Part shown: piece by piece, positions 8,070 to 16,434 of the stretch | Layout of the letters: each line of letters begins with the position of its first letter | Position numbering within the stretch: the stretch's first letter is position 1 | Source: Pseudobdellovibrio sp. | GTDB lineage: Bacteria > Bdellovibrionota > Bdellovibrionia > Bdellovibrionales > Bdellovibrionaceae | DNA length: 62,860 nucleotides | Assembly: GCA_023701385.1 (NCBI GenBank) | Contig: JAMPXC010000015.1 | Coordinates: forward strand, 1-62,860 | Reading direction: 5' to 3' | Program-made: the position numbers and the translations under genes | The notes under the pieces: generated by a model | Databases searched by the model: none | Seen by the model: the letters and a program-made list of their open reading frames with translations, nothing else | Told to the model about the DNA's origin: nothing

Positions 8070-8999
8070 ATGCAAAAACGTACGCTTAATGTATTTATCA
8101 CGCTTTATTCACTGTTTGCTTTTTCAATGGCGTGGGCCTTTGATCTTACACAAAACTTTCAAGGCTTTGTTTCAATTAAAACTAAAGACCTTTACGTTGA
8201 TTACATAGCGCCTGAAAAAAACAAAGAAACTGTGGTTCTTTTAAATGGTCTAACCTATTCAACAGCGCAGTGGGATCAGTTAACAACTGAACTTAAGAAA
8301 AAAGGCTTAGGCGTTTTACGTTACGATATGGACGGCATGGGAAAAACTCTTTTACGTCACGGCGTTAAACCAGAGCCTTATGCTTATACGGATCAAGTTG
8401 AAGACCTTTATAGCCTACTTAAAACGATCGAACTAAAAGCCCCTTACAACATTGTGGGCTTATCTTACGGCGGTGGTATCACAGCGGCGTACTCTTATAA
8501 ATACGGAAAAACAGTTAAAAACGCAGTCTTAATGGCGCCGTACACAGAAGCCTTAGAACAACAAGATGCCTACATTAAATTTCAAGTAGCACTTACTCGT
8601 CTTTATTTTCCGTTTAATCCAGCGACGAACGATCAAATCTACGATTACTATTTACGCCAAATTTGTTATACAACTTATCCGCTTGTTGAACCCGTTGTTC
8701 TTGAGAATCCATTAAAGTTAGAAGCGGTTTTTAGAATGACCCAAGGCATTCGTAAATTTCGCGCAGCTGATGAAGCTGAACGTTTTCCAAAAAACACTGT
8801 GCATTTGATCATTGCTGAAAAAGACCAGTACATCCCTCGTGAGGTTTTAACTAAGTTCTGGGAGGCTGTTCCCGCTCAAGCCAAAGCAAGTCTAACGATT
8901 TTAGAGGGTTCTGAGCATAAAATTCCTGAAAGTAAACCAGCTGAAGCCGCAAATATCATCGAATCTATTGTTAACGGCTCATACCAAGGTACTAACTAG
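8070..8999 (+). CDS. Exported alpha/beta hydrolase
   Basis: 309 residues with a signal peptide ending near SMAWA (about residue 25). The alpha/beta hydrolase core shows VVLLNGLTY (oxyanion strand), RYDMDGMG, the nucleophile elbow GLSYGG (about residues 131-136, Ser nucleophile), then IIAEKDQYIP (acid region) and EGSEHKIPES (catalytic His). It is probably a periplasmic or secreted esterase/lipase; the substrate is unknown. The start at ATG 8070 has a strong purine-rich site upstream. The next hydrolase gene begins 13 nt after the stop, so the pair is likely co-transcribed. Confidence 0.8.
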   Translation: MQKRTLNVFITLYSLFAFSMAWAFDLTQNFQGFVSIKTKDLYVDYIAPEKNKETVVLLNGLTYSTAQWDQLTTELKKKGLGVLRYDMDGMGKTLLRHGVKPEPYAYTDQVEDLYSLLKTIELKAPYNIVGLSYGGGITAAYSYKYGKTVKNAVLMAPYTEALEQQDAYIKFQVALTRLYFPFNPATNDQIYDYYLRQICYTTYPLVEPVVLENPLKLEAVFRMTQGIRKFRAADEAERFPKNTVHLIIAEKDQYIPREVLTKFWEAVPAQAKASLTILEGSEHKIPESKPAEAANIIESIVNGSYQGTN

Positions 9000-9012
9000 G
9001 GAGAAAAATCTC

Positions 9013-9822
9013 ATGGCTTTATTTACGACATCGCAAAATTACAAAATTAGCTATGATGTTTTTCCGAACTTAGTTCCTCAGACCACATTCTTTATTCATG
9101 GAAATCTAGCTTCAAACCGTTGGTGGATACCGACGGTTGAGGCTCTTAAAACTCACCCTACGTCTTCAAATCACGGCCAAGTTATTTGCGCCGAATTCAG
9201 GGGTTGTGGCCATAGCGAAGCTCCCCGTGCAGCAACTGACGTAACGATGGATGCTTTTGCCACTGATTTTATCGACCTTATTCGTTCATTAAAACTCTTA
9301 AGACCGGTCAATCTTGTGGGCCATTCAACAGGTGGCTTGATTGCAGCTTTAATGTTGGCCAAGGCTCCAGAACTTTTTAACAAAGCTTTTTTATTAGATC
9401 CGGTCGGTGCCGAAGGTGTTAAATTTAACAGTGAAATGATTCAAGCTTTCGAGGCTATGAAAGTTGATAAAAATTTAACGGCAGTGGTGATCGGTTCAAC
9501 GATCTATAACAACAATGCTGAAAGCCCGTTCTTTAAAGATATTATCGTTGAAGATGCCTTTACCGGCGTTAAAGCTGTAGGTCATTTAGTGCTGCAAGCA
9601 CTTGATGGCTTAGATGTTCGCGAAATATTAAAACCGGTTCAACATCCGGTTAAAGTGGTTCACGGCGAATTTGATAACCTATTATCTAAAGATGAATCTG
9701 AAAAATTAGCAAAACTTTTACCGCAGGGTGAGTTTGCAACATTACCAGGTTGCGGCCACTGCGGAAACATTGAAAATCCGAACCTATTTGTAAAAACATT
9801 TTCGGATTTTCTTTTTTCTTAA
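9013..9822 (+). CDS. Cytoplasmic alpha/beta hydrolase
   Basis: 269 residues from ATG 9013, preferred over an in-frame upstream start at 8968 because GGGAGA sits about 9 nt upstream and the longer form would overlap the previous gene. Visible catalytic elements are FFIHGNLASNRWW (oxyanion HG), ECRGCG-type loop EFRGCGHSEAP, the nucleophile elbow GHSTGG (about residues 105-110), VVHGEFDNLLS (acid) and LPGCGHCGNIE (His). There is no signal peptide. Its makeup is typical of esterase, haloperoxidase-like or acyl-hydrolase members; the substrate is not predictable. It converges with the next gene, leaving 6 nt between stops. Confidence 0.8.
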   Translation: MALFTTSQNYKISYDVFPNLVPQTTFFIHGNLASNRWWIPTVEALKTHPTSSNHGQVICAEFRGCGHSEAPRAATDVTMDAFATDFIDLIRSLKLLRPVNLVGHSTGGLIAALMLAKAPELFNKAFLLDPVGAEGVKFNSEMIQAFEAMKVDKNLTAVVIGSTIYNNNAESPFFKDIIVEDAFTGVKAVGHLVLQALDGLDVREILKPVQHPVKVVHGEFDNLLSKDESEKLAKLLPQGEFATLPGCGHCGNIENPNLFVKTFSDFLFS

Positions 9823-9828
9823 TAACTT

Positions 9829-10779
9829 TTAGTAATTTTCAACAAAAGCTTTTAAAATTTGTAAGTAAGTCTCTGGCACATCTGATGGAATAATGTGCCC
9901 TGCATGCGGAACGATGACTGAGGCGTTCGTTCTTGCTGTTGCCTTCTGGTAAAGACCAACAGCTTCTTCTTGTAGTTTTAGACGAGCTTCTAACTCTTGT
10001 TCACCTAAAATAAAAAAGCGAACCGTGTTTTCGTTAAATTTTTGTTTGCGAAAATCAAAACCGTGGGCTGCGTAAGATAGCTCGGTGTAAGCTGAAACCA
10101 TTAACGACTTTACAGGTGCGGTTTCTGGATACGACTCTAAGATCGAAGGCAATTTTGAACTCCAATACTGGGTGTACGTATTTTTGATAAAATATGACGA
10201 GAAAAACGGACCTAAAAACGGATTTAAATTAAAAAAGGATGTCCAAAATTCTGTAACGGCTCCACCTTGAGGATCTGCCTCATCAAAACGAATCATCGGC
10301 GCTGTTTCTATGATGAGAGGGTATTTGCCTGTTTTAGCTAATTCAGTACTTACCGTAGAACTGTAAGAAAGACTTACGATAATAGGTTTATAAATATTTA
10401 AACCGGTAATTAAAGCGTCCACTTCATTGGCTAAAGTCGCTGATGAGTAAGATTGAATCTTAAAAGCTGGTGTTTCACCAGCAGGGATTTTTAGTAAAGA
10501 TTCAGGGTGCAAACTAAAATGAAGCGACACAAAGTTAAGTTTCATTTTACGCGCTAAACGAATAGCTTCGTCTCTTGAATCAAGACCGCGGTTAATGCCC
10601 GGAAGTAAAATTAAAGTCGCTCTTTCTTTGTCGACAATGTTGCTTTCATAAGCGATATACTGGCCGTTTTTAACTTTAAAAGACTTAAGCTTTACGGCTT
10701 CGTCTTCGGCGTGAGCAAAAATAGATAAAAAAGTGATAACTGATAGAATCAGACCCGAAATAAGTGATTTTTTTTTCAT
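9829..10779 (-). CDS. Exported alpha/beta-hydrolase-like protein with altered nucleophile elbow
   Basis: 316 residues with an N-terminal signal peptide ending near FAHAEDE (about residue 25). The alpha/beta fold is visible as TLILLPGINRG, NFVSLHFSLHPES, and a catalytic-His-like PHAGHIIPSDVP near the C-terminus. At the usual GxSxG elbow it reads SLSYSS, so both glycines are replaced by serine while the central Ser remains. This may reduce or change catalysis, or the protein may be a binding relative. It is the monocistronic convergent neighbour of the hydrolase pair 8070-9822. Function unknown. Confidence 0.7.
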   Translation of the reverse strand: MKKKSLISGLILSVITFLSIFAHAEDEAVKLKSFKVKNGQYIAYESNIVDKERATLILLPGINRGLDSRDEAIRLARKMKLNFVSLHFSLHPESLLKIPAGETPAFKIQSYSSATLANEVDALITGLNIYKPIIVSLSYSSTVSTELAKTGKYPLIIETAPMIRFDEADPQGGAVTEFWTSFFNLNPFLGPFFSSYFIKNTYTQYWSSKLPSILESYPETAPVKSLMVSAYTELSYAAHGFDFRKQKFNENTVRFFILGEQELEARLKLQEEAVGLYQKATARTNASVIVPHAGHIIPSDVPETYLQILKAFVENY

Positions 10780-10852
10780 GCCTGAAACCTACCACAGATT
10801 TTTTGAAAATAGCCTATTTAGGTCACTTACTTATAAAAAATACAGGGGCCAG

Positions 10853-12097
10853 CTATTTTTCGATAAAATTTAAATCTGCTGAAAAAGTCTCTTTGAGTTG
10901 CGTGACGCTAAAAAGCGCCAGTGCAAACCAGACCACACCCACGATAGTCACGGCAACGAATGACGAAATCTCAAGGCTTACTTTTAAATAGAAAAATAAA
11001 CTCGTCGCAATGACCGCAGATCCACGCACAAAGTTTGGAACCGTCGAAGCCACAGTTCCGCGTAAGTTTGTTCCAAACTGTTCAGCAGCGGTGGTCACTA
11101 ACACAGCCCAGTAGCCGGCACAGATTCCAAGTAAAAAACAAAGAATCAGAATACTTGTGTTACTTGTGTGCGGGTAATAAATAAATGCCGCCGTTAAAAT
11201 CATTGCTGTAGCCAGTAATAAACCGATGCTTTTTTTACGACTTTGCAACTTTTGGCTAAGTAAACCACTTAACAAATCGCCAATCGTTAAGCCGATTGTT
11301 CCATATAAAAGCGCATCGGCTGCAGAAAACGGATTTTGATAGCCCAGCCCCTGTAAAATTTCAGGCGAAAAGGTAAATAAAATCCCCGTCATAAAATAAA
11401 TCGGTGCCCCCACTAAAATACAATAAATGTATTTTAGTAAGCGTTCTTTTTGAAGTAACATCGATAAACGCCCACGTGCAATTGTCGGATCTGAGACTGC
11501 TTTGGAAAAGTGTGCTGAATCGGCCAATTTGTAACGCATGAAAAGTAAAGCCACACCCATTAATCCACCGGCAATGTACGCCATTTGCCAATTTAACATT
11601 TTACCGAAGAACGCCGCCGCCACACTTCCAAGTAAGCCCATCGTGGCAACAATAGTTGTTCCCAGACCACGAAGTCGAATCGGCAATGATTCAGCGACCA
11701 GAGTGATGGCTGCACCTAACTCACCAGCAAGCCCCACGCCGGTTAAAAAACGGCAGATAGCATACATTTCAAAGTTTGTAACAAAGGCATTCGCAAGATT
11801 TCCGATTGAATACAAAAAGATAGAGGCAAAAATCACTTTTGTACGCCCCTTTTTATCAGCTAAGACACCCCAGATAATTCCGCCGATCATCATGCCGATC
11901 ATTTGTAAATTATAAAGCTGAACGCCATATTTCAAAAGCGCAGCCGGATCGGCAATACCAATCGCTTTTAAAGAATCACTACGAACAACACCAAACAAAG
12001 TGATATCAAACATATCGACGAAATAACCTAGTGCTGCCACCACCACAGCTAAATTAATCGATTCTTTAAAATCTTTAAAAGTAACTTTGTTTTCCAT
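10853..12097 (-). CDS. MFS transporter in PHB locus
   Basis: 414 residues with about 12 hydrophobic segments. The loop 2-3 signature is visible as GVLADKKGRTKVI, and ICRFLTGVGLAGELGAAITLVAE fits the proton-coupled organic-acid or sugar-porter type, where RxxxGxGxGGE follows helix 4. It should act at the inner membrane. The substrate is inferred from context: it is the last gene of an operon with an exported PHB depolymerase and a cytoplasmic hydrolase, so a 3-hydroxybutyrate monomer or short oligomer is plausible. The start ATG 12,097 has TAGGGA 5 nt upstream and follows the hydrolase stop by 8 nt. Confidence 0.82.
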   Translation of the reverse strand: MENKVTFKDFKESINLAVVVAALGYFVDMFDITLFGVVRSDSLKAIGIADPAALLKYGVQLYNLQMIGMMIGGIIWGVLADKKGRTKVIFASIFLYSIGNLANAFVTNFEMYAICRFLTGVGLAGELGAAITLVAESLPIRLRGLGTTIVATMGLLGSVAAAFFGKMLNWQMAYIAGGLMGVALLFMRYKLADSAHFSKAVSDPTIARGRLSMLLQKERLLKYIYCILVGAPIYFMTGILFTFSPEILQGLGYQNPFSAADALLYGTIGLTIGDLLSGLLSQKLQSRKKSIGLLLATAMILTAAFIYYPHTSNTSILILCFLLGICAGYWAVLVTTAAEQFGTNLRGTVASTVPNFVRGSAVIATSLFFYLKVSLEISSFVAVTIVGVVWFALALFSVTQLKETFSADLNFIEK

Positions 12098-12105
12098 GTC
12101 ATTCC

Positions 12106-12792
12106 CTACTGATGTTTAAAAAATTCTAAAGCTTTATTTAAAACTTCTGTGCGGTCAGTTAAAAAACTATGGTCTTGCTCTGACTCTTCGTACTCAATTG
12201 CCGTATTTTTCACAAACTCAACGGCGATCGGTGTTGGCGTAATTGTATCAAGTCTCGCTTGGTATAATTTAACCCGTTTTGAACGAAGATACTTTTTAAG
12301 TTCGGCGGGGTCATAACCCACAATGAATTTCTGATAATCTTCAAAAAGTGTTTCTAACGAGTGACGCTCAAGATAACTTTGCTCCGTATACAACTTATCA
12401 ATCAGCTCCTTAAAAAACGCAGGGTCAATTTCGTGTAATAAAGGAGAAAGTAAAAAAATTTGTTCAATATTTTTAGTAAAATCTTTAGTTAAACGTAAAC
12501 TTAAATAGCCACCGAAGCTATGTCCATAAAGATGGATTTTAAGATCGGGATTTTTTACTAAAAACCCCTTAATCGTATTTGTAACCAAAGCGTAAGCTTC
12601 GGTATAGGTGAACTTACCCGGATTTACGGATAAGCCAGGATAAAAAATAATGACCGAAGGCCAACCCAACTGTTCATAAAACAGCGGTGCTAAATCCCGG
12701 TTTTGTTTGGTTGTGATGCCTGGAAAGCCATGAAGTAGCACAACAATATTTTTTGTATTTTGATCGATTTGTCCGTGAACTAAAATTTCCAT
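12106..12792 (-). CDS. Cytoplasmic alpha/beta hydrolase, candidate hydroxybutyrate-oligomer esterase
   Basis: 228 residues, no signal peptide. Motifs are VVLLHGFPGI (oxyanion HG), HLYGHSFGGYLSLR (GHSFGG elbow, about residues 95-100), DTITPTPIA (acid region) and EQDHSFL (catalytic His). It starts 2 nt after the stop of the PHB depolymerase gene and is followed 8 nt later by the MFS gene, so the three are one transcription unit. The family alone gives only ester hydrolase. Cleavage of imported 3-hydroxybutyrate oligomers is an inference from the neighbours; a general lipase or esterase remains possible. Confidence 0.75.
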   Translation of the reverse strand: MEILVHGQIDQNTKNIVVLLHGFPGITTKQNRDLAPLFYEQLGWPSVIIFYPGLSVNPGKFTYTEAYALVTNTIKGFLVKNPDLKIHLYGHSFGGYLSLRLTKDFTKNIEQIFLLSPLLHEIDPAFFKELIDKLYTEQSYLERHSLETLFEDYQKFIVGYDPAELKKYLRSKRVKLYQARLDTITPTPIAVEFVKNTAIEYEESEQDHSFLTDRTEVLNKALEFFKHQ

Positions 12793-12794
12793 TA

Positions 12795-13778
12795 TTATTT
12801 TTTAATGATCTCCTCGATCATTTTATGAACCACGCTCATTTGAACTGATTGTTTGTTGTTGAACTGCGCTCCTGTGTATCCCCACCAATCCCAGCAAGAA
12901 TTTGGATTACCTTGAACATAGTTTTTTACAGCCTGTGGATACAATACGATAATGTTGTTGGCTTCAGCCCAGGCATTAAAGCCTGTCTTACGAAAATAAG
13001 CATCACCGATATCGTCACGACTTTGCAGGCAACCATGAAAACTGACGTGAAGTGCGCACTCGGCCCCGTTTTGGCACGCCGTTGGTACGTAGATCACGGC
13101 TTCATTCCCCATTGAGTTCTCTTGTTTTTCAACAAAATATTTAGCCTGTGAAATAAATTGTAAATTTGCTTCAACTTCGATTCCTGTAAGGTTTAACGAA
13201 CCATATAGAAAATTTAAAATTTCAAAAGCGCCGTCGTAATTACATTTACTGATAAATGGGCCGGTTCTTGGCGTAGGACATGGATTGCCGAAATCCACAG
13301 TCGGAAAAGCATGGCCAACCTCTAGGTTATTTACAAACTTAATATTGGTGCTTGGAACTTGAAGTTTTGTGTACAGATCTTTAACCGCTTCAACAACGGG
13401 TCGAGCTACCACGTCATCTTTTGTACCGGAGATTAAAAAAACTTTCGTTTCTGAAATTCTTTCGCCGGAATCAACAAGACCTTTTTTTCGCAAGTCATTG
13501 ATCGTAGCTACGATTTTATCAACTGAGATTGCGCCAGGTGATGTTTTCATACAAGCGTTAAGTGCGCGGCTTACGTTACCTTCAGAACAGTTAAATGGTC
13601 CTCCCGCAATCAAGGCGGCACCACTAATTTGGTTCGCATAAACAATCTGCATCTGTTGCGCTATATAGGCTCCCGACGAAATCCCAGAAACTGTGATTTT
13701 TTGCGGATTGATATTATAGGCCTCTGCTGATAACGAGATTCCAAAAACAGTGAACAAAATAAGGACAGTGTTTTTCAT
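12795..13778 (-). CDS. Exported poly(3-hydroxybutyrate) depolymerase
   Basis: 327 residues from ATG 13,778, which gives a proper signal peptide (KNTVLILFTVFGISLSAEA); an in-frame ATG at 13,793 would add five residues. The lipase box GISSGAY lies close to the mature N-terminus, ahead of the oxyanion segment SFHGCLQ (about residue 250). This order marks the type 2 catalytic domain of extracellular short-chain PHA depolymerases. Other conserved pieces are SGTKDDVV (Asp), VGHAFPT (His) and NSCWDWWGY near the end. It should cut PHB outside the cytoplasm. No extra C-terminal substrate-binding domain is present. It heads the operon with the hydrolase and MFS genes. Confidence 0.9.
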   Translation of the reverse strand: MKNTVLILFTVFGISLSAEAYNINPQKITVSGISSGAYIAQQMQIVYANQISGAALIAGGPFNCSEGNVSRALNACMKTSPGAISVDKIVATINDLRKKGLVDSGERISETKVFLISGTKDDVVARPVVEAVKDLYTKLQVPSTNIKFVNNLEVGHAFPTVDFGNPCPTPRTGPFISKCNYDGAFEILNFLYGSLNLTGIEVEANLQFISQAKYFVEKQENSMGNEAVIYVPTACQNGAECALHVSFHGCLQSRDDIGDAYFRKTGFNAWAEANNIIVLYPQAVKNYVQGNPNSCWDWWGYTGAQFNNKQSVQMSVVHKMIEEIIKK

Positions 13779-13855
13779 AACATGACAAAACACTATGTCC
13801 TCTGGACTTTCAACAAAAAGTAGCTATAAACTCTCTGCAAAAAGAGGAAAATTCT

Positions 13856-14635
13856 ATGAACTCAAATCAGATCGCCAACCAAATTGCCAACCAGGTTGCC
13901 AACCAGGTTGCCATAGTGACCGGAGCTGCCAGTGGTATCGGATATGCCATAGCGCAGAAACTAATCGCTGCCAAAATTACAACCATTGGTTGGGATCTCA
14001 ATGTACCTGAAAAAGATCTAGGTTTTCCTATTATCAAATGTGATGTCAGCCAAGAAAGCTCGGTTGTTGAAGCTTACCACCAAGTTAAAGACAAGTGGGG
14101 TTCAGCTGACATTTTAGTGAACAACTGTGGCTTACAATTTATGAGCCCGATTGAAGAGTTTCCAATTGAAAAATGGAACCAATTAATCGGTGTTCTATTA
14201 ACTGGAACGTTCTTATGTTCTAAAGTTGTTTTTAAAGACATGAAAGAAAAAAAGTACGGACGCATTATCAACATTAGCTCTGTACATGGTAAATTAGCCA
14301 GCCCCTTTAAATCAGCTTATGTGGCTGCTAAGCACGGCGTTCATGGTTTAAGTAAAGTTATGGCGATTGAAGGTGGCGAATTCGGCATCACCGTCAATAA
14401 TATCTGCCCTGGATTTGTTGATACGCCGCTGATGCGTAACCAAGTGAAGTCACAAATGGAGTTAAATAACTTAAGCGAAGATGAAGTTTTAAAAAATGTA
14501 TTTTTGAAAGCTCAGCATATCAAAAAGTTAACTTCTCCGGAGCAAGTGGCTGACTTGACTTATTTCTTATGCACCCCAAGTGCAAGCACAATCACGAGTG
14601 AATCATTTAGCATTTCTGGTGGCTGGGGCGGCTAA
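13856..14635 (+). CDS. 3-hydroxybutyrate dehydrogenase (SDR family)
   Basis: 259 residues. It should oxidise (R)-3-hydroxybutyrate to acetoacetate with NAD+. SDR motifs are VTGAASGIGYAIA (cofactor loop, about 22-34), NISSVHG with catalytic Ser (about 140), and SAYVAAKHGVHG with the Tyr/Lys pair (about 155-159). The flanks EEFPIEKWNQL and NNICPGFVDTPL resemble known 3-hydroxybutyrate dehydrogenases. The usual NNAG is NNCG here. The first 20 residues are a repeat (NQIA/NQVA). The start ATG 13,856 has AGAGGAAA upstream. It is divergent from the PHB depolymerase operon, 77 nt apart, and should use its product. Confidence 0.87.
   Translation: MNSNQIANQIANQVANQVAIVTGAASGIGYAIAQKLIAAKITTIGWDLNVPEKDLGFPIIKCDVSQESSVVEAYHQVKDKWGSADILVNNCGLQFMSPIEEFPIEKWNQLIGVLLTGTFLCSKVVFKDMKEKKYGRIINISSVHGKLASPFKSAYVAAKHGVHGLSKVMAIEGGEFGITVNNICPGFVDTPLMRNQVKSQMELNNLSEDEVLKNVFLKAQHIKKLTSPEQVADLTYFLCTPSASTITSESFSISGGWGG
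13859..13918 (+). repeat. 12-bp tandem repeat in the dehydrogenase 5' end
   Basis: Units of the form [AG]TYGCCAACCAR occur in tandem from 13,871 to 13,906 (three full units), with degenerate units on each side (13,859-13,870 and 13,907-13,918). They encode four NQ[IV]A-like blocks between the start codon and the Rossmann fold. Copy number can change by slippage without shifting frame. Confidence 0.75.
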
Positions 14636-14637
14636 GG

Positions 14638-15834
14638 CTAACTCACAAGGCGCGGTTTTCTTAATCCTAAAACCGCGATAAAGCGAATAATCCCCGCGAC
14701 GACAAAAAGAATATCGAAATTTCTTCCTAACAAGTGGCTAAAAACCAAGGCTCCTAAGATCGTTCCAATCACTTGCGTGAAGACACCGATGTAGTTGTAA
14801 AGGCTCACCAGTTCGATCTTCTTCTCGCCCCGAATACGTGAGAAAAAATACAGTGATAATCCCATCTCCCAGCTTGCCCAACCCATACCCGATACAAGTT
14901 GTAAGATCATCATCGAAGGCACACTTTGGCAAACGGGCCATAACATCGGAAGAGGGCCTGCCACTAAGCCCCCAACCACTAACATTTGATGCGGATCAAA
15001 TTGTTTTTTCGCGTGTTTTAAATAATAAGTCGTCACCACTTTTCCTACAAAAAGTGATCCTGTGATCAACATAAAATTAAAATAGCCGACGTTTCGAACT
15101 GATAATAAATACGCTGCTACAAACGGAGCCGAGATAAATAACGCCGTATTAAATGTAGCGTAACGTTTAAAGAATTCAGTGTTCTGAGTAAATAAACTTT
15201 TGAAATGATTTTTATCTAAAAACAGCGGCCTGTTATGTGGTGGATGTTTTCTGAATAACTGCACGATTAAAATTTTCAGCGCAAAACAGCCGGCAAATAA
15301 CCAAAAGAATAAATAATTCTCTGGCACACCTAACATATCCATGTGAAGCATAGCTCCACCACCGAACAATCCTGCGATAATTCCGATTTGCGAAAGACGC
15401 GTGCGCAGTGAAAAATAATTCTGTCCTTCGTCTAAAGGAATAATATCTGAAATCCAACGATTCCAGGCTGGCTGAATACTGAAATGTCCCAGCCAGTAAA
15501 TCGAATAAAAAAACATGAGATAAAAAAACGACCACTCTGTTTTTATTAAAGACAGACAGCCTAAACCAAGAAGCGCCAACGACTGCATCATCAAAGCGCG
15601 GCTTACGAAATACGATAGCCCCACATTTTTAAGTTTTGTTTGCAGGGCAAATTGTATGAAAGCTGCGAAGATCAGTGGAAGACTGACTAACAATCCGGAT
15701 TGCAGCGGAGAATTCCCCTGCTGCAAAGAAAAGGCGGCGAAATAAGTTTCGGCAAATCCTACAACAAGACTGGTTAATAGGGCTTCCACATAGCTAAACC
15801 AAAGTTTTCCGGTAATCTGTTTTACGTCATCCAC
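14638..15834 (-). CDS. MFS-type transporter
   Basis: 398 residues with about 12 transmembrane helices and very short tails, typical of the major facilitator superfamily at the inner membrane. Segments such as FAETYFAAFSLQQGNSPLQSGLL and WNRWISDIIPLDEGQNYFSLRTR (the second resembles the central loop motif of a drug/metabolite-type MFS) are visible. No substrate-specific motif is recognised. It converges with the dehydrogenase gene with only 2 nt between stops. Its start region lacks a strong Shine-Dalgarno. Whether it belongs to the PHB locus functionally is not clear; it is on its own transcript. Confidence 0.75.
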   Translation of the reverse strand: MDDVKQITGKLWFSYVEALLTSLVVGFAETYFAAFSLQQGNSPLQSGLLVSLPLIFAAFIQFALQTKLKNVGLSYFVSRALMMQSLALLGLGCLSLIKTEWSFFYLMFFYSIYWLGHFSIQPAWNRWISDIIPLDEGQNYFSLRTRLSQIGIIAGLFGGGAMLHMDMLGVPENYLFFWLFAGCFALKILIVQLFRKHPPHNRPLFLDKNHFKSLFTQNTEFFKRYATFNTALFISAPFVAAYLLSVRNVGYFNFMLITGSLFVGKVVTTYYLKHAKKQFDPHQMLVVGGLVAGPLPMLWPVCQSVPSMMILQLVSGMGWASWEMGLSLYFFSRIRGEKKIELVSLYNYIGVFTQVIGTILGALVFSHLLGRNFDILFVVAGIIRFIAVLGLRKPRLVS

Positions 15835-15871
15835 TTAAAAAGCATCCTGCTTTGGGAGATAAGAGAAAGTG

Positions 15872-15899
15872 TTTTTGCAAAATTCCCCTTTTGCAAAAA
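15872..15899. terminator. Bidirectional hairpin between dps and MFS gene
   Basis: A perfect 11-bp inverted repeat (TTTTTGCAAAA, TTCCCC loop, TTTTGCAAAAA) lies 11 bases past the dps stop on the minus strand. Read on the minus strand it ends in a T-containing stretch, so it can act as the dps terminator and insulate the MFS gene. Confidence 0.55.
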
Positions 15900-15910
15900 A
15901 CGCTAAAAAA

Positions 15911-16390
15911 TTATTTAGCTAATAATGATCTTAGCATCCACGAAGTCTTTTCGTGAATCTCTAAACGATCAGTCAGGACCCCAGCTGTCACATCATCATG
16001 CGCGTCATCGCAGATTGGTAAAAGTTTACGGGCTGTTTGGATCACCGTTTCATGACCTTTGATAAGTTCTTGGATCATTTTTTCAGCTTTTGGCACTTTG
16101 TCAGACTCTTCAATTGAAGTTAAAGCCGCAAATTGTTTATACGAACCTGGAGCGTATTCCCCTAAAGCACGGATACGTTCAGCTAAAGTATCTAAAGCGT
16201 TCCAAAGTTCAGTGTATTGGTCCATAAACATCGTGTGAAGCGTGTTAAACATTGGACCTTCCACATTCCAGTGAAAGTTATGAGTTTTAATGTAAAGCAT
16301 ATAGCTGTCAGCTAATAGCGCTGAAAGACCGTCAGTGATTTGTTTACGCTCTTTATTTGAAATACCAATCTCAATTTGTTTTTTAGCCAT
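15911..16390 (-). CDS. dps: Dps ferritin-like DNA-protection/iron-storage protein
   Basis: 159 residues, normal for Dps. It forms a dodecamer that oxidises Fe2+ with peroxide and protects DNA. The ferroxidase signature [20 protein letters not shown] (about residues 34-53) contributes the His and, with MDQYTE just after, the Asp/Glu ligands. A Lys-rich N-terminus (AKKQIE, SNKERKQ) may bind DNA. The start ATG has GGGAG 7 nt upstream. It is monocistronic, divergent from the parvulin gene, and followed by a strong hairpin. Control by OxyR or Fur types is usual for the family but no operator was identified here. Confidence 0.93.
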   Translation of the reverse strand: MAKKQIEIGISNKERKQITDGLSALLADSYMLYIKTHNFHWNVEGPMFNTLHTMFMDQYTELWNALDTLAERIRALGEYAPGSYKQFAALTSIEESDKVPKAEKMIQELIKGHETVIQTARKLLPICDDAHDDVTAGVLTDRLEIHEKTSWMLRSLLAK

Positions 16391-16434
16391 GTTGTATCTC
16401 CCTTTAAATAAAATAACTTCTAGATAAATCTATT

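Noticed and set aside
7933-8208. 91-codon open frame overlapping the start of the exported hydrolase gene
   Set aside because: It runs through the leader and into the hydrolase gene in a different frame, while the hydrolase frame has a signal peptide and strong ribosome site.
11538-11915. 125-codon open frame antisense to the PHB-locus MFS gene
   Set aside because: Shadow of a membrane protein gene; no family pattern or ribosome site.
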